The notes: generated by a model from the letters alone, not told the origin. DNA of 64,000 nucleotides from Pectobacterium aroidearum (GCF_041228105.1 NZ_CP166097.1:4712001-4776000); one strand, 5' to 3'. Positions 16,621-26,609 are shown, counted from the stretch's first letter. Made by a program: numbers and translations.

Positions 16621-17817
16621 GTGGTTATGACAAGCAAAAAAACGGCAACAGCGTTAGTCGCCGCAGGACGCAGCAAGAAATTCACCCACGGTTCCGTAAA
16701 CCCCGTTATTCAGCGCGCTTCCTCTCTGGTATTCGATACCGTGCAGGACAAGAAGCACGCCACCATTAACCGAGCCAAAGGCGCGTTGTTCTATGGTCGC
16801 CGCGGTACGCTGACCCATTTCGCATTTCAGGAAGCGATGGTGGAGCTGGAAGGCGGTGTAGGCTGCGCGTTGTACCCCTGTGGTGCCGCCGCTATTTCTA
16901 ACGCAATCCTCTCTTTCGTTGCGGCAGGCGATCACATTCTGGTGACAGAGTCAGCCTACGAACCGACGCAGGATTTCTGCACGAAAGTGCTTAACAAGCT
17001 GAACGTCAGCACCACCTATTTCAACCCGCTTATCGGTGCCGATATTGCCGAACTGATCCAACCCAATACCAAAGTTGTCTTTCTCGAATCGCCGGGCTCC
17101 ATCACCATGGAAGTCCATGATGTGCCCGCGATCGTACAGGCCGTGCGCCGCATCAATCCCGAGATTGTTATCATGATTGATAACACCTGGGCAGCGGGCA
17201 TTTTATTTAAAGCATTCGACTTCGATATTGATATCTCTATCCAGGCGGGTACGAAATACATCGTTGGCCATTCCGATGCCATGCTCGGCACGGCAGTGGC
17301 GAATGAGCGCTGCTGGGCACAACTGCGCGAGCATTCCTATCTGATGGGACAAATGGTGGACGCCGATACCGCCTATGTCGCCAGCCGTGGCCTGCGCACG
17401 CTGGGCGTCAGGCTCAAACAGCATCAGGAAAGCAGTATCCGCATTGCGAAGTGGCTGGCAGAGCGGCCGGAAGTCGCCGTCGTTAATCACCCTGCGTTGC
17501 CAGAATGCAAAGGGCATGAATTCTACGTGCGCGATTTTAACGGCTGCAACGGCTTGTTCTCCTTTGTGCTGAAGGCGAAATTAAGCAAGGAAACGCTGGC
17601 GCACTATCTGGATCATTTTGAACACTTCAGCATGGCGTATTCCTGGGGGGGCTTCGAGTCTCTGATTCTGGCGAATCAACCGGAAGAACTCGCGGCGATC
17701 CGCCCGGCGAGCGGTGTGGATTTTACCGGCACACTTATTCGGTTACATATTGGACTTGAAGACAGTGACGATCTGATCGACGATCTGGCCGCGGGTTTCA
17801 GCAGGCTGAGCGCCTAG
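16621..17817 (+). CDS. metC: Cystathionine beta-lyase
   Basis: A 398-residue Cys/Met-metabolism PLP enzyme that cleaves cystathionine to homocysteine, pyruvate and ammonia in methionine synthesis. The similarity to E. coli MetC is very high ([35 protein letters not shown]). The PLP lysine is in [18 protein letters not shown]. The start may be GTG at 16621 or ATG at 16627; AGG lies five bases before the GTG. It stands before yghB as in E. coli, although the exb genes that flank it there are now 3.8 kb away, beyond the TRAP operon. Confidence 0.95.
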   Translation: MVMTSKKTATALVAAGRSKKFTHGSVNPVIQRASSLVFDTVQDKKHATINRAKGALFYGRRGTLTHFAFQEAMVELEGGVGCALYPCGAAAISNAILSFVAAGDHILVTESAYEPTQDFCTKVLNKLNVSTTYFNPLIGADIAELIQPNTKVVFLESPGSITMEVHDVPAIVQAVRRINPEIVIMIDNTWAAGILFKAFDFDIDISIQAGTKYIVGHSDAMLGTAVANERCWAQLREHSYLMGQMVDADTAYVASRGLRTLGVRLKQHQESSIRIAKWLAERPEVAVVNHPALPECKGHEFYVRDFNGCNGLFSFVLKAKLSKETLAHYLDHFEHFSMAYSWGGFESLILANQPEELAAIRPASGVDFTGTLIRLHIGLEDSDDLIDDLAAGFSRLSA

Positions 17818-18138
17818 CAAGGCGTCAGCAAGCTGGCGCACTGTCACACGGCAGGAAAAAATACAGAAAATGTGACGGCCATAAGGCCGCCATGTCTTGA
17901 TTTCCCCTGCGGGGCGGTGGGTAATGCGTTATGATAATCATGAGTCAACGCTTACTAAAAAACCGCGTTACCTTAACCAAAAATTAAGCATTAAGCTTTA
18001 TCGTATTCTCACAACAATGCGGCAAGGCGTTTTGCCCATACTGATTTTAGGGCTTGATAGGCAGTAGATTTCAGGTAACCCAGCGTTCCACCGCCGCTGC
18101 CTGAAAGATAGTGAATATCGTCACTGGCGGGAAGTAAT
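17818..18138. other. 321-bp gap between metC and yghB
   Basis: No gene is seen. Short GC-rich symmetric pieces (GGCC-ATAA-GGCC near 17878, CCCC-TGC-GGGG near 17907) could end metC transcription, but neither has a clear T-run. The right half should contain the yghB promoter; I cannot pin it down. Confidence 0.4.
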
Positions 18139-18798
18139 ATGAGTGTGGTTCACGACATTATTCAGGCGCTCTGGCAGCAGGATTTTAGTGCACTGGCCGA
18201 TCCCCACGTCATTTGGGTGGTTTACGGCATTCTGTTCACGACGCTGTTTCTGGAGAACGGTCTGCTGCCTGCCTCTTTTCTGCCCGGCGATAGCCTCCTG
18301 TTGCTCACCGGCGCCATGATTGCCAAAGGCGTAATGAGCTTTTTCCCTACGATGATCCTGCTCACCATCGCCGCCAGCCTCGGCTGCTGGCTCAGCTACC
18401 TGCAAGGGCGCTGGCTGAGCGATACGCGTCTGGTAAAGGGCTGGCTATTACAGCTTCCCGCTCACTATCACCAACGCGCCCATCATCTGTTCCACCGCCA
18501 CGGCCTGATGGCGCTGCTGGTTGGCCGCTTTTTAGCATTTATCCGCACGCTGCTGCCGACAATGGCCGGTATTTCCGGGTTAAATAATACACGTTTTCAA
18601 ATCTTTAACTGGCTCAGCGGGTTGCTGTGGGTCGGGGGGATTGTCACGCTCGGCTATGCACTCAGCCACATTCCGCTGGTCAAACGCTATGAAGATCAGG
18701 TGATGACCGCGCTGATCCTGCTCCCGATTATTTTGCTGATCAGCGGCCTGATTGGCATGGCTGTCGTGGTGTGGCGTAAAAAACGTGCCGTCGCCTAA
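18139..18798 (+). CDS. yghB: DedA-family inner-membrane protein
   Basis: A 219-residue protein of the DedA/VTT family. E. coli YghB and its paralogue YqjA support membrane potential, cell division and envelope stress tolerance. The family core is present: [21 protein letters not shown] early, then [20 protein letters not shown] with the conserved acidic and Arg residues, and about 5-6 hydrophobic segments. It sits between metC and yqhC as in E. coli. Convergent with yqhC, 29 bp apart. Confidence 0.93.
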   Translation: MSVVHDIIQALWQQDFSALADPHVIWVVYGILFTTLFLENGLLPASFLPGDSLLLLTGAMIAKGVMSFFPTMILLTIAASLGCWLSYLQGRWLSDTRLVKGWLLQLPAHYHQRAHHLFHRHGLMALLVGRFLAFIRTLLPTMAGISGLNNTRFQIFNWLSGLLWVGGIVTLGYALSHIPLVKRYEDQVMTALILLPIILLISGLIGMAVVVWRKKRAVA

Positions 18799-18827
18799 TT
18801 GGGCTACCGCACGTTTTCTTAACGCCT

Positions 18828-19817
18828 TCAGCTTTCCTCAACCACCATATTGCTGGCCTTTAATCTCGCCGCTTCATCGCTTGGCGTCGCACCGAAATAG
18901 CGCTTAAATTCCCGGCTAAACTGCGACACGCTCTCATACCCTACGCGAGCCGCCGCGACTCCCGCTCTCAGCCCCTCGTTGATCATCATCACGCGCGCTT
19001 TATGTAAACGGTAGGATTTCAGATACTGCAAAGGCGATGTGTTGGTCACCGCTTTGAAGTTATGATGAAACGCCGAGATGCTCATGTTCACTTCGGCTGC
19101 CAGCTGTTCCACATTCAGGTTATCGGCATAGTGGTTTTCGATACGTCGCAGAGACTTGGCAATCTGACTGAAGTGCGTGTGCCGATTAACCAGCGCCTGT
19201 AATGCTGCACCGCGTTCGCCGCAGAGCATATGATAGATAATCTCGCGCACAATCGTCGGCCCCAGTACACGGGCATCACGCGGGTTATCCATCGCATCTA
19301 ACAGCCGTTCAACCGCACACAGAATCTCATCGGTCAGCGGCGCGCTGTTCACCCCGCACGTACAGGAACAGGGGCGGACCGCGCTATCGTCGTCACCAAT
19401 GTCGATCAGCAAGTCCTGAAGCATCTGGATATCGATACGGATCGCCATCCCCACCAGCGGATGTTCAGCGCTGGCTATCGTTTCACATTCGAACGGCAGC
19501 GGCACCGTCATCAGCAGGTAGTTTTCCGGGTCATACTGGAAGGTTTTCCCCCCTACATAGCCAATCTTTTGCCCCTGAAAAATGATGACGATCGTCGGCT
19601 CATACATGACCGGCACGCGCGGATGGTGCTGTTCCGTATAAAGAATTTTGACCTGAGGTACGAGCGAAGGCGTGGCCCAGTTTTTGGTTGAGCAGCGGAT
19701 AGCCTGTTGCACGATGCGTTGCCGTACCGTCTGCTGCGGTTCTGTGAGTTCCTGAACGATGGGTTTCTGATCTGCGGGGTTCTGAACAAGCCCCTCGCAT
19801 TGGCCTTCGGTCAACAT
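18828..19817 (-). CDS. yqhC: AraC-family activator of yqhD-dkgA
   Basis: A 329-residue protein with an N-terminal AraC-N cupin-like domain ([20 protein letters not shown]) and a C-terminal double helix-turn-helix ([37 protein letters not shown]). YqhC is the known aldehyde-responsive activator of yqhD and dkgA in E. coli. Two Cys in RPCSCTCGV (about residues 146-152) could serve in sensing; E. coli YqhC has been proposed to use Cys. It is divergent from the nitroreductase-yqhD pair, so it probably activates that promoter. Confidence 0.9.
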   Translation of the reverse strand: MLTEGQCEGLVQNPADQKPIVQELTEPQQTVRQRIVQQAIRCSTKNWATPSLVPQVKILYTEQHHPRVPVMYEPTIVIIFQGQKIGYVGGKTFQYDPENYLLMTVPLPFECETIASAEHPLVGMAIRIDIQMLQDLLIDIGDDDSAVRPCSCTCGVNSAPLTDEILCAVERLLDAMDNPRDARVLGPTIVREIIYHMLCGERGAALQALVNRHTHFSQIAKSLRRIENHYADNLNVEQLAAEVNMSISAFHHNFKAVTNTSPLQYLKSYRLHKARVMMINEGLRAGVAAARVGYESVSQFSREFKRYFGATPSDEAARLKASNMVVEES

Positions 19818-20048
19818 AATTGGCTTTCCGTCAAAATAGAGTTATCTCGCTACTGGTTCGCTTTGTCTGCCCGAAGTCGTTCTCCTGACAGAAGAAATAA
19901 AATGACATACCTGCGAATTATTATCACCCTTTTCTCCTACATTTTGTAGAAATAGGCAATAAGCAAACAGAAATGTGCATTGAACGTCTTTCGTGGGTTG
20001 ATGACAATATTGAGCATACATTCGCTCCTTCATCACCCGGGAAAAGAC

Positions 20049-20789
20049 ATGAATAAAACGATTGAACTGTTCACCTCACATCGCAGTGAACGCAGCTATC
20101 TTGATAAAGCGATTCCCGATGACGTGCTGGATGCCATTATTCAGTCCGCCCATCTGGCACCGACATCCGTGAACTCTCAGCAGGTTTCGCTCATCGTCAC
20201 CCGCGACCCGGAACGCAAGGCACGCATCGCCGAGTTGGCTGGCGGCCAGCCGTGGATTGCCAAAGCGCCCGTCTTTATTACCGTGGTACTGGATATGCAT
20301 AAAACACAGGTCGGGATTGCCATGAGCGGAAAGCAGCAACACGCGCATGAAAGCCTCGAAAGCCTGATCGCTGGCACAACGGATGTCGGTATCGCGCTTG
20401 GCACGCTGATGGCCGCGGCACGCTCATTTGGCCTGGGCATCGTCCCGATTGGCGGCATTCGTCGCGAGCCGCAGGCGATGATCGATTTTCTGGAACTGCC
20501 TGAACTGACGTTCCCCGTCGCAGGCGTCGCTATCGGTTATGTGGACACCCCTGCGCATCAAAAACCACGCCTGCCGCTGAATTCATTCCGCCATGATGAA
20601 ACCTATCATCAGGACGTTCTGCCTGCGGCTATCGAGCAATATAACCAAACGCTGGTGACACACTGGCAGCAAACCGGCCGCGCAGACGGTGACAACTGGG
20701 GTGATAACACCGCCAGCTACTATCAGCACATTTATTTCCCGAAAGTCTTACCCGCGATCCTCCAACAGGGCTTTAAACTGGACAAATAA
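20049..20789 (+). CDS. NADPH-dependent nitro/flavin reductase, NfsA-FRP family
   Basis: A 246-residue FMN-binding oxidoreductase of the nitroreductase superfamily, FRP/NfsA branch. The N-terminal FMN phosphate motif is SHRSERSYLDKAIPDD, followed by the SAHLAPTSVNSQQVSLIV segment and GLGIVPIGGIRREP near residue 140. The enzyme should reduce quinones, nitro compounds or flavins. The ATG at 20049 is preferred over a TTG at 19980 because the family begins here. Its stop is 3 bp from the yqhD start, so they form one operon downstream of YqhC. E. coli has no such gene at this place. Confidence 0.88.
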   Translation: MNKTIELFTSHRSERSYLDKAIPDDVLDAIIQSAHLAPTSVNSQQVSLIVTRDPERKARIAELAGGQPWIAKAPVFITVVLDMHKTQVGIAMSGKQQHAHESLESLIAGTTDVGIALGTLMAAARSFGLGIVPIGGIRREPQAMIDFLELPELTFPVAGVAIGYVDTPAHQKPRLPLNSFRHDETYHQDVLPAAIEQYNQTLVTHWQQTGRADGDNWGDNTASYYQHIYFPKVLPAILQQGFKLDK

Positions 20790-20792
20790 CCT

Positions 20793-21956
20793 ATGCTAAA
20801 TTTCACACTTCATACCCCTACCAAAATTTTGTTTGGCGAAGGCCAGATTGCTGAATTAGGCAAAGAAATTCCTGCCGATGCCCGTATCCTCATCACCTAC
20901 GGCAGCGGCAGCGTGAAGCACAATGGCGTACTGGATCAGGTCTATCGCGCACTAGAAGGCCGCAACGTACGTGAGTTTTCCGGCATTGAACCGAACCCGA
21001 CTTACGAAACGCTGATGAAAGCCGTCGAGGTCGTCCGTGCGGAGAAGATTGATTTCCTGCTGGCGGTTGGCGGTGGTTCTGTGGTTGATGGCACGAAATT
21101 TATCGCTGCCGCCGCAGATTATCAGGCTGCGCAGGACCCGTGGCATATTCTGCAAACCGGTGGGGCGGAAATCGATCGCGGCGTCGCGATGGCAGCCGTG
21201 CTTACCCTGCCAGCGACGGGTTCGGAATCCAACAACGGGGCAGTCATCACCCGTAAGTCGACCAATGATAAACTCGCCTTCCGTTCGCGTTACACCCAGC
21301 CGCTTTTCGCCGTACTCGACCCGGTGGTGACTTACACCCTGCCCGCTCGCCAGATCGCGAACGGCGTGGTCGATGCCTTCGTTCATACCGTTGAGCAGTA
21401 CCTGACGTATTCCGTCGATGCCAAAGTACAGGATCGTTTTGCGGAAGGTTTGCTGCTGACGCTGGTTGAAGAAGGCCCACGCGCGCTGGCAGAACCGGAA
21501 AACTACAAGGTCAGAGCCAATGTGATGTGGAGCGCTACAATGGCGTTGAACGGCCTGATTGGCGCTGGCGTGCCGCAGGACTGGTCAACCCACATGCTAG
21601 GCCACGAATTAACGGCGCTGCATGGCCTCGACCATGCCCAGACGCTGGCTGTCGTGCTGCCCGCTATGCTGGCGGCAAGAAAAGCCCAGAAACGCGACAA
21701 ACTGCTGCAATACGCCGAGCGCGTCTGGAACCTGCGTGACGGTAGCGAAGACCAACGCATCGACGGTGCAATTGCCGCTACGCGTGACTTCTTCGAGAAA
21801 ATGGGCGTACCGACCCGCATGTCTGACTACCAGTTGGATGGCAGTTCCATCCCAACACTGGTCGCCAAGCTCAACGAGCATGGCCTGACTGCACTAGGCG
21901 AACACCGCGATATTACGTTGGAAGAAAGCCAGAAGATTTACGAAGCGGCACGCTAA
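20793..21956 (+). CDS. yqhD: NADPH-dependent aldehyde reductase / alcohol dehydrogenase YqhD
   Basis: A 387-residue iron-type alcohol dehydrogenase (butanol dehydrogenase group). It reduces short aldehydes, including glyoxal, methylglyoxal, acrolein and lipid aldehydes. The nucleotide loop is LAVGGGSVVDGTKF. The metal ligands are in the Asp of NGVVDAFVHTVEQYL and the histidines of HMLGHELTALHGLDHAQT. Length equals E. coli YqhD. Co-transcribed with the preceding nitroreductase-like gene. A strong terminator follows before dkgA, so dkgA needs its own promoter or readthrough. Confidence 0.94.
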   Translation: MLNFTLHTPTKILFGEGQIAELGKEIPADARILITYGSGSVKHNGVLDQVYRALEGRNVREFSGIEPNPTYETLMKAVEVVRAEKIDFLLAVGGGSVVDGTKFIAAAADYQAAQDPWHILQTGGAEIDRGVAMAAVLTLPATGSESNNGAVITRKSTNDKLAFRSRYTQPLFAVLDPVVTYTLPARQIANGVVDAFVHTVEQYLTYSVDAKVQDRFAEGLLLTLVEEGPRALAEPENYKVRANVMWSATMALNGLIGAGVPQDWSTHMLGHELTALHGLDHAQTLAVVLPAMLAARKAQKRDKLLQYAERVWNLRDGSEDQRIDGAIAATRDFFEKMGVPTRMSDYQLDGSSIPTLVAKLNEHGLTALGEHRDITLEESQKIYEAAR

Positions 21957-22046
21957 GCCTTCCACACCTCATCATGCGAGTTACAGGAGAAAACACTACC
22001 GTTTAAACAACACTTATACCCTCACCTCAATGCTGTGTCTGTTAAG

Positions 22047-22069
22047 GGGAGCCGATCGGCTCCCTTTAT
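22047..22069 (+). terminator. Terminator after yqhD
   Basis: Perfect 18-bp palindrome GGGAGCCGATCGGCTCCC followed by TTTATC, 90 bp after the yqhD stop. Confidence 0.75.
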
Positions 22070-22230
22070 CATCAGGCTACGTATAACCGACCAATTTTTC
22101 TACTAGACTGAAATCATATGCCTGTTCCTGCTAGGGATCACGTTCCGCAGTGTCCGTGATATGAACAGGTCGCCCATCCAGTTAACCCTATGATATTTTT
22201 ATGGATTAACGGATATAAAAGGAGAATGAG

Positions 22231-23058
22231 ATGACGCAACCGAAAGTTAAGCTGGCGGACGGTAACATCATGCCCCAGTTGGGCCTTGGTGTCTGGCGAG
22301 CAAGCAGTGAGGACACGGTGATCGCCGTGACTGAAGCATTGTCCATCGGTTATCGGGCGATCGATACCGCCGCTATTTATAAGAACGAGGAAGCCGTGGG
22401 TCAGGCGCTAAGTTCCGCGAATCTGCCGCGTGAAGAGGTATTCATCACCACCAAGCTCTGGAATGGCGATCACACCGATCCCCAGAAGGCGCTGGAGGAA
22501 AGCCTGAGAAAACTTCGGTTAGATTATATCGATCTCTACCTGATTCACTGGCCGCTCCCGCAGCAGAACACCTTCGTGGATGCCTGGCGCGGACTCATCA
22601 AACTTCAGGAACAGGGTCTGGCGAAAAGCATCGGCGTCAGCAATTTCCACATTCATCATTTACAGCGGTTAAAAGAAGAAACGGGCGTCTTGCCGGTTAT
22701 CGATCAGGTCGAACTTCACCCCCTTCTCCAGCAAAGGCAGCTCCACGCCTGGAATGCGACGCATCATATCCAAACTGAATCCTGGAGCCCGCTGGCGCAA
22801 GGCGGCGAAGGCATTTTTGACCATCCGGTTATCCGTAAACTGGCAACAAAATACGGGAAAACGCCAGCACAGATCGTGATTCGCTGGCATCTGGACAGCG
22901 GGCTGGTGGTGATTCCTAAATCAGTAACACCTTCCCGTATCAAGGAAAACTTCGAGGTGTTCGATTTCCGTCTGGATAAAGACGAGCTGGGTGAAATTGC
23001 CAAGCTGGATAGCGGGAAGCGACTGGGATCGGATCCTGACGAACCGAGAAACGACTAG
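22231..23058 (+). CDS. dkgA: 2,5-diketo-D-gluconate / methylglyoxal reductase A
   Basis: A 275-residue aldo/keto reductase (AKR5C type) that reduces 2,5-diketo-D-gluconate, methylglyoxal and similar carbonyls with NADPH. The catalytic tetrad is visible: Asp and Tyr in AIDTAAIYKNEEAVG, Lys in TTKLWNGD, His in YLIHWPLPQ. The cofactor loop VIPKSVTPSRIKENFEVFDF is near the C-terminus. GGAGAATGAG stands in front of the ATG as ribosome site. The order yqhC-yqhD-dkgA is that of E. coli; here the gap to yqhD is larger and contains a terminator. Confidence 0.93.
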   Translation: MTQPKVKLADGNIMPQLGLGVWRASSEDTVIAVTEALSIGYRAIDTAAIYKNEEAVGQALSSANLPREEVFITTKLWNGDHTDPQKALEESLRKLRLDYIDLYLIHWPLPQQNTFVDAWRGLIKLQEQGLAKSIGVSNFHIHHLQRLKEETGVLPVIDQVELHPLLQQRQLHAWNATHHIQTESWSPLAQGGEGIFDHPVIRKLATKYGKTPAQIVIRWHLDSGLVVIPKSVTPSRIKENFEVFDFRLDKDELGEIAKLDSGKRLGSDPDEPRND

Positions 23059-23068
23059 CCCAGCGCTG

Positions 23069-23098
23069 ATGCCAGCATTCACCGTGCTGGCATTTTTC
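23069..23098. terminator. Terminator between dkgA and the GntR regulator
   Basis: Nine-bp stem ATGCCAGCA / TGCTGGCAT followed by TTTTCTT, right after dkgA. The genes on each side are convergent and both may use it. Confidence 0.8.
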
Positions 23099-23100
23099 TT

Positions 23101-23838
23101 CTAATCGGCAAACTGAATCTCATACACATCGCTACGGCAATGCGCCTCGCTGTATTCCAACAGTTCACCCTGTTCGTTATAAACGTGCAGTTGGCAATAT
23201 AGCAACGGCGTTCCCACCACGGTACCAAGACGTGCAGCGATCTCTGCCGCACAGGCAATCGCTTTGAAACGATAGCGCTTTTTGTCCGGCGCGATCCCAC
23301 GCGACACCCAATATTGATAGAGAGACTGTTCAAGCGCTTCCGGGTCAGGCAGAAACTTTTGCGGTATCCACGTCGTTTCCAGCGAGACAGGCTCGCCATT
23401 GCTCAGCCGAACGCGTCGCAGATAGGTGACGGCCTCACCTTCCGACAGAGACATTTTCTCCGCGATAGCAGCAGGCGGAACCTGTATTACCTTATCCAGC
23501 CACAGGCTACCAGCGACGCCGCCCTGTTTCAGCACCAGCGCAGTGAACCCTTCATCCTCGGCGCTCAACGCGTAGTTAAGCCGTTGCGTAACGCGAGTTC
23601 CCACCCCCTGCTGGCGAACAATCAGCCCTTTTTCTTCCAGCAGCGACAGGGAACGGGAAACCGTTACGCGTGATAATCCCAACTGTTGCGCAATCAACCG
23701 TTCCGCAGGTAAGAACTGACCTGCCAATGCCTTCCGACGGCCGATTTCTGATTCAAGCAACGACGCGAGCTGCATATAGCGAGGCGCCGACGACGCCCCA
23801 GCCAGTTGATCCCTGACCCAAAGCAGTAATTCCCGCAT
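23101..23838 (-). CDS. GntR-family regulator with UTRA sensor domain
   Basis: A 245-residue HutC/FarR-subfamily regulator. The winged helix at about residues 18-82 reads LPAERLIAQQLGLSRVTVSR and then SLLEEKGLIVRQQGVGTRV. The UTRA ligand domain covers about residues 95-240, with the typical ending LLEYSEAHCRSDVYEIQF. HutC-type regulators sense small metabolites such as sugars-phosphates, urocanate or phosphonates. No metabolic operon is adjacent, so the target cannot be inferred from context. The start ATG has no strong ribosome site. Confidence 0.88.
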   Translation of the reverse strand: MRELLLWVRDQLAGASSAPRYMQLASLLESEIGRRKALAGQFLPAERLIAQQLGLSRVTVSRSLSLLEEKGLIVRQQGVGTRVTQRLNYALSAEDEGFTALVLKQGGVAGSLWLDKVIQVPPAAIAEKMSLSEGEAVTYLRRVRLSNGEPVSLETTWIPQKFLPDPEALEQSLYQYWVSRGIAPDKKRYRFKAIACAAEIAARLGTVVGTPLLYCQLHVYNEQGELLEYSEAHCRSDVYEIQFAD

Positions 23839-24204
23839 AGTGCAGCCTTTTTAGTGACGCAGCATTCTGGCTGCGTGCAGGTTAAAACAGAAAGTGAACC
23901 TGATTTCATGGCGAAACGAAACGTTCTGCCTCTGAAATTGTTGTAATAAAAAATGTTTTTTAGCACGGTTCAGACCCGGAACAGCATGCGGCTCAACCCG
24001 CGATTCACCCTTAATTCATAACAACATCAATCTATAAGGTATCGTCCGCACGGCTACGCATCTTTAATTTTGGTTTGTCTGAATAGAGGTGGATCACAGT
24101 AACAATGATGTAAGTATTGGACCTCCGCCGTCAGACAGAACTGCCGTCGCATTTGCACGGCAGAGGGAATAACGGCGGAAGGAGAATGGCAGGGGTAAAT
24201 GGCG
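23839..24204. other. 366-bp gap between GntR regulator and ftsP
   Basis: No real gene is seen; a 148-codon frame that extends here is out of frame with ftsP and has no homology. The left half should hold the promoter of the GntR gene and the right half carries a nested hairpin behind ftsP (24124-24179). Confidence 0.4.
24124..24179. repeat. Nested inverted repeats downstream of ftsP
   Basis: Outer arms TCCGCCGT (24124-24131) and ACGGCGGA (24172-24179) enclose an inner hairpin CTGCCGT (24141-24147) / ACGGCAG (24157-24163). It may be the ftsP terminator, but the minus-strand T-run is poor. Confidence 0.45.
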
Positions 24205-25620
24205 TTACATTGCAGACTGTACGATGAGCTGCCCGGTTGAACCGCGATCGGCCAATTCCAGCGTCTGGCTGTAATACAGGAAGGGGAACGCCATTGAGGA
24301 AGGCTGCATGAAATACACCAGCAGCTCGACATCGTTATCCACCCACACCGTATCTTTCCAGCCGCTGTCTTCCACCGCCGGCGGGCCGCCATTCGCGCTA
24401 CGCACCAGGAATTTAACGCCCTGAATATGGAAAGCCTGCGGCGTGTCTGCGTGGATAATCCAGCGTTCGCAGCGGCCAAGCTGCGTTTGTACATCGGCAC
24501 GCGTCATGTCCCACATCGCGCCATTGATGCCAGGCAAGCTGTCACCCAGACGGAATTCGCGCGTGCGGCTGATGCTGCCTTCAATGATGTTGTCGGCCAG
24601 CAGGCGCATCGGCAGGTTATCCGTCACCAATGGCAGCAGACCCGTCGGTTTAAGCGTGAGTATTTGAGTAGAAATCAGGATACTGGAAGGCTCAAATAAG
24701 CCGCGCAGGCGATCCATAATCCCGGCCGATTCCCCCGCCGTCAGCGTAACGTCCTCGCCTTGCGACATGTCGATCAGAATTTCGCGTCGTTCGCCGGGTG
24801 CGAGAGACAGCTGATTCACCGCCATCGGTGCCGGTAGCAGCCCCTGATCGCTGGCAATCACATGCATCGCCCGACCATCGCTCAGCCGCATCACGTAACG
24901 CCGGGAGTTCGACGCGTTCAACAGTCTCAGGCGAACCCAGCCGCGGGACACCTCAACAAAGGGATTTTGGATGCCGTTGACTAATAGCGAGTCACCGACA
25001 AAGCCGCCGTTAGAAGGCGGGCTATAAATAGGGACACCAAAGTTATCCAGCCGTTTATCCTGAATAATCAAGGGAAAATCATCAACACCGTAGTGATTGG
25101 GCAACGGCAGGGCTTTACTGGCTCGGTCTTCTACCAGCCATAACCCAGCCAGCCCGTTATAGATATGTGGTGCCATGCGGTTCGGCGTATTCGCATGATA
25201 CCAGCAGGTCGCCGACGGCTGACGAATAGGCACCACTGGTGACCAGTCGGTACCTGGAGAAATAATACGGGCTGCCCCACCCATTAGCGGCCCCGGCACC
25301 TGCAACCCGCCGATTGTCATCGCGACAGGCTCATTCAGACGGTTACTGTAAATCAGCTTAACGTCATCGCCGTCATAGACGCGTACCGTCGGCCCTAAAT
25401 AACGGCCGTTGATTCCCCAAATGGCTGTCTTACGATCACCGGAGAATGCCCAATGAGCACGCTGCATGGTCAGAAAAAGAGGCTGGCCTCGGCGCGACTC
25501 CAGTAATGGCGGTATCGGCAATGCGGCGGAATTCCCACTGGCTTTAGCCGCCAGTGGCGTCATTCCCGCACATAACGCAAGGCCCGATGCCTGAATAAAC
25601 TGACGTCGGCTGAGTGACAT
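24205..25620 (-). CDS. ftsP: Cell division protein FtsP (SufI), Tat-exported cupredoxin-like protein
   Basis: A 471-residue protein with a twin-arginine signal (SLSRRQFIQASGLALCAG) and three cupredoxin domains of the multicopper-oxidase fold. It matches E. coli SufI/FtsP along its length (VKLIYSNRLNEPVAMTIGGL, VQVPGPLMGG region, YNGLAGLWLVEDRAS, NASNSRRYVMRLSDGR). As in SufI, the copper-binding His clusters of true oxidases are largely missing. FtsP stabilises the divisome in the periplasm under stress. The order parC-plsC-ftsP is that of E. coli. Confidence 0.94.
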   Translation of the reverse strand: MSLSRRQFIQASGLALCAGMTPLAAKASGNSAALPIPPLLESRRGQPLFLTMQRAHWAFSGDRKTAIWGINGRYLGPTVRVYDGDDVKLIYSNRLNEPVAMTIGGLQVPGPLMGGAARIISPGTDWSPVVPIRQPSATCWYHANTPNRMAPHIYNGLAGLWLVEDRASKALPLPNHYGVDDFPLIIQDKRLDNFGVPIYSPPSNGGFVGDSLLVNGIQNPFVEVSRGWVRLRLLNASNSRRYVMRLSDGRAMHVIASDQGLLPAPMAVNQLSLAPGERREILIDMSQGEDVTLTAGESAGIMDRLRGLFEPSSILISTQILTLKPTGLLPLVTDNLPMRLLADNIIEGSISRTREFRLGDSLPGINGAMWDMTRADVQTQLGRCERWIIHADTPQAFHIQGVKFLVRSANGGPPAVEDSGWKDTVWVDNDVELLVYFMQPSSMAFPFLYYSQTLELADRGSTGQLIVQSAM

Positions 25621-25721
25621 AATGACTCCGTAAATCCATTAACCGTAAGCAAAGTTTAACTTCCAATTCTTTCTTGAATAGAAAGTCGGAAGAAATAATC
25701 GCGTAACCCGATGGGGTAAAC

Positions 25722-26459
25722 TTATTTTTTATCTGCCGCTTCGCGCGACGCCACTTCCGCATCCAGCTCGGCAATCTTGGCCGCCATTACATCATGGCAG
25801 TGTGTAGCCAGCTCGCGAACCTGATCTTTGGTATACGCACGGGTATCAATGGGCGGCAACATTTCTACGATAACGAGGCCATTATTCCAGCGGTTCAATT
25901 TCACTTTATTGCTGGTCGTAGAAACGCAAATCGGCACAATTGGCACTTCAGCGCTAATCGCGGCATGAAAGGCACCGGTTTTGAAGGGCAGCAGGCCGCG
26001 TCCACGGCTGCGCGTACCTTCGGGGAACATCCAGATAGAAGTGTTTCGTTCTTTAATATGCTTCACCACCTGAGCGATGGTGCCGTGCGCTTTCGCGCGG
26101 TTTTCGCGATCAATCAGCAAATTACCCGTCAGCCAGTAAAGCGGCCCGAAGAATGGGATCCACAGCAGGCTTTTCTTACCCACGGTAACGGTACGCGGCT
26201 GGACTGCTTTGGATACCGTGACCATATCGTAATTATTCTGATGATTCGCGATATAGATGCAGTTGCCATAATGGGCGGCTTCTTCTGGTATCCGCATTTC
26301 TACTTTCAGGCCAAAGACCGTGGACAGACGTCCAAAAAGATGGCCGAAAGTCGCCACATGACGGGGATTTCTAGGGCTGAACAGGCAGTAAAACAAGCCA
26401 AAAATACAGACCAAAATCGAAAAGATAACGACAACCAAAAAACGCAAAATGGATAACAT
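25722..26459 (-). CDS. plsC: 1-acyl-sn-glycerol-3-phosphate acyltransferase
   Basis: A 245-residue inner-membrane enzyme that makes phosphatidic acid from lysophosphatidic acid, an essential step of phospholipid synthesis. The catalytic H-x4-D is in IANHQNNYDMVTV; the glycerol-phosphate site is MFPEGTRSRGRGLLPFK; VPIVPICVSTT is motif IV. One N-terminal hydrophobic helix (LRFLVVVIFSILVCIFGLF). Located between parC and ftsP as in E. coli. The C-terminus is charged, ending in Ala/Lys/Asp. Confidence 0.95.
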   Translation of the reverse strand: MLSILRFLVVVIFSILVCIFGLFYCLFSPRNPRHVATFGHLFGRLSTVFGLKVEMRIPEEAAHYGNCIYIANHQNNYDMVTVSKAVQPRTVTVGKKSLLWIPFFGPLYWLTGNLLIDRENRAKAHGTIAQVVKHIKERNTSIWMFPEGTRSRGRGLLPFKTGAFHAAISAEVPIVPICVSTTSNKVKLNRWNNGLVIVEMLPPIDTRAYTKDQVRELATHCHDVMAAKIAELDAEVASREAADKK

Positions 26460-26557
26460 AGCAACCTCATTAGCCGACAGCCGCCGCTAGTATAGCGATT
26501 TCGCGCTAAAACACACGGTGATTCAATTTGCTGCAGGATGGCAACCGGAAACTAAAG

Positions 26558-26580
26558 AAAGGCGGTATTACACCGCCTTT
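26558..26580 (-). terminator. Terminator after parC
   Basis: Stem AAAGGCGGT / ACCGCCTTT with an ATTAC loop. On the minus strand it is followed by CTTTAGTTT, in the right place to end parC transcripts before plsC. Confidence 0.7.
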
Positions 26581-26609
26581 CTCAACATACACAGGGCAAT
26601 ACGGAGGGG

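Noticed and set aside
24054..24500. 148-codon minus-strand frame at the end of ftsP
   Set aside because: Different frame from ftsP, which shows homology to its last residues; the rest extends into a hairpin region.
25794..26456. 220-codon plus-strand frame opposite plsC
   Set aside because: Antisense to plsC, whose catalytic motifs are intact; composition is not protein-like.
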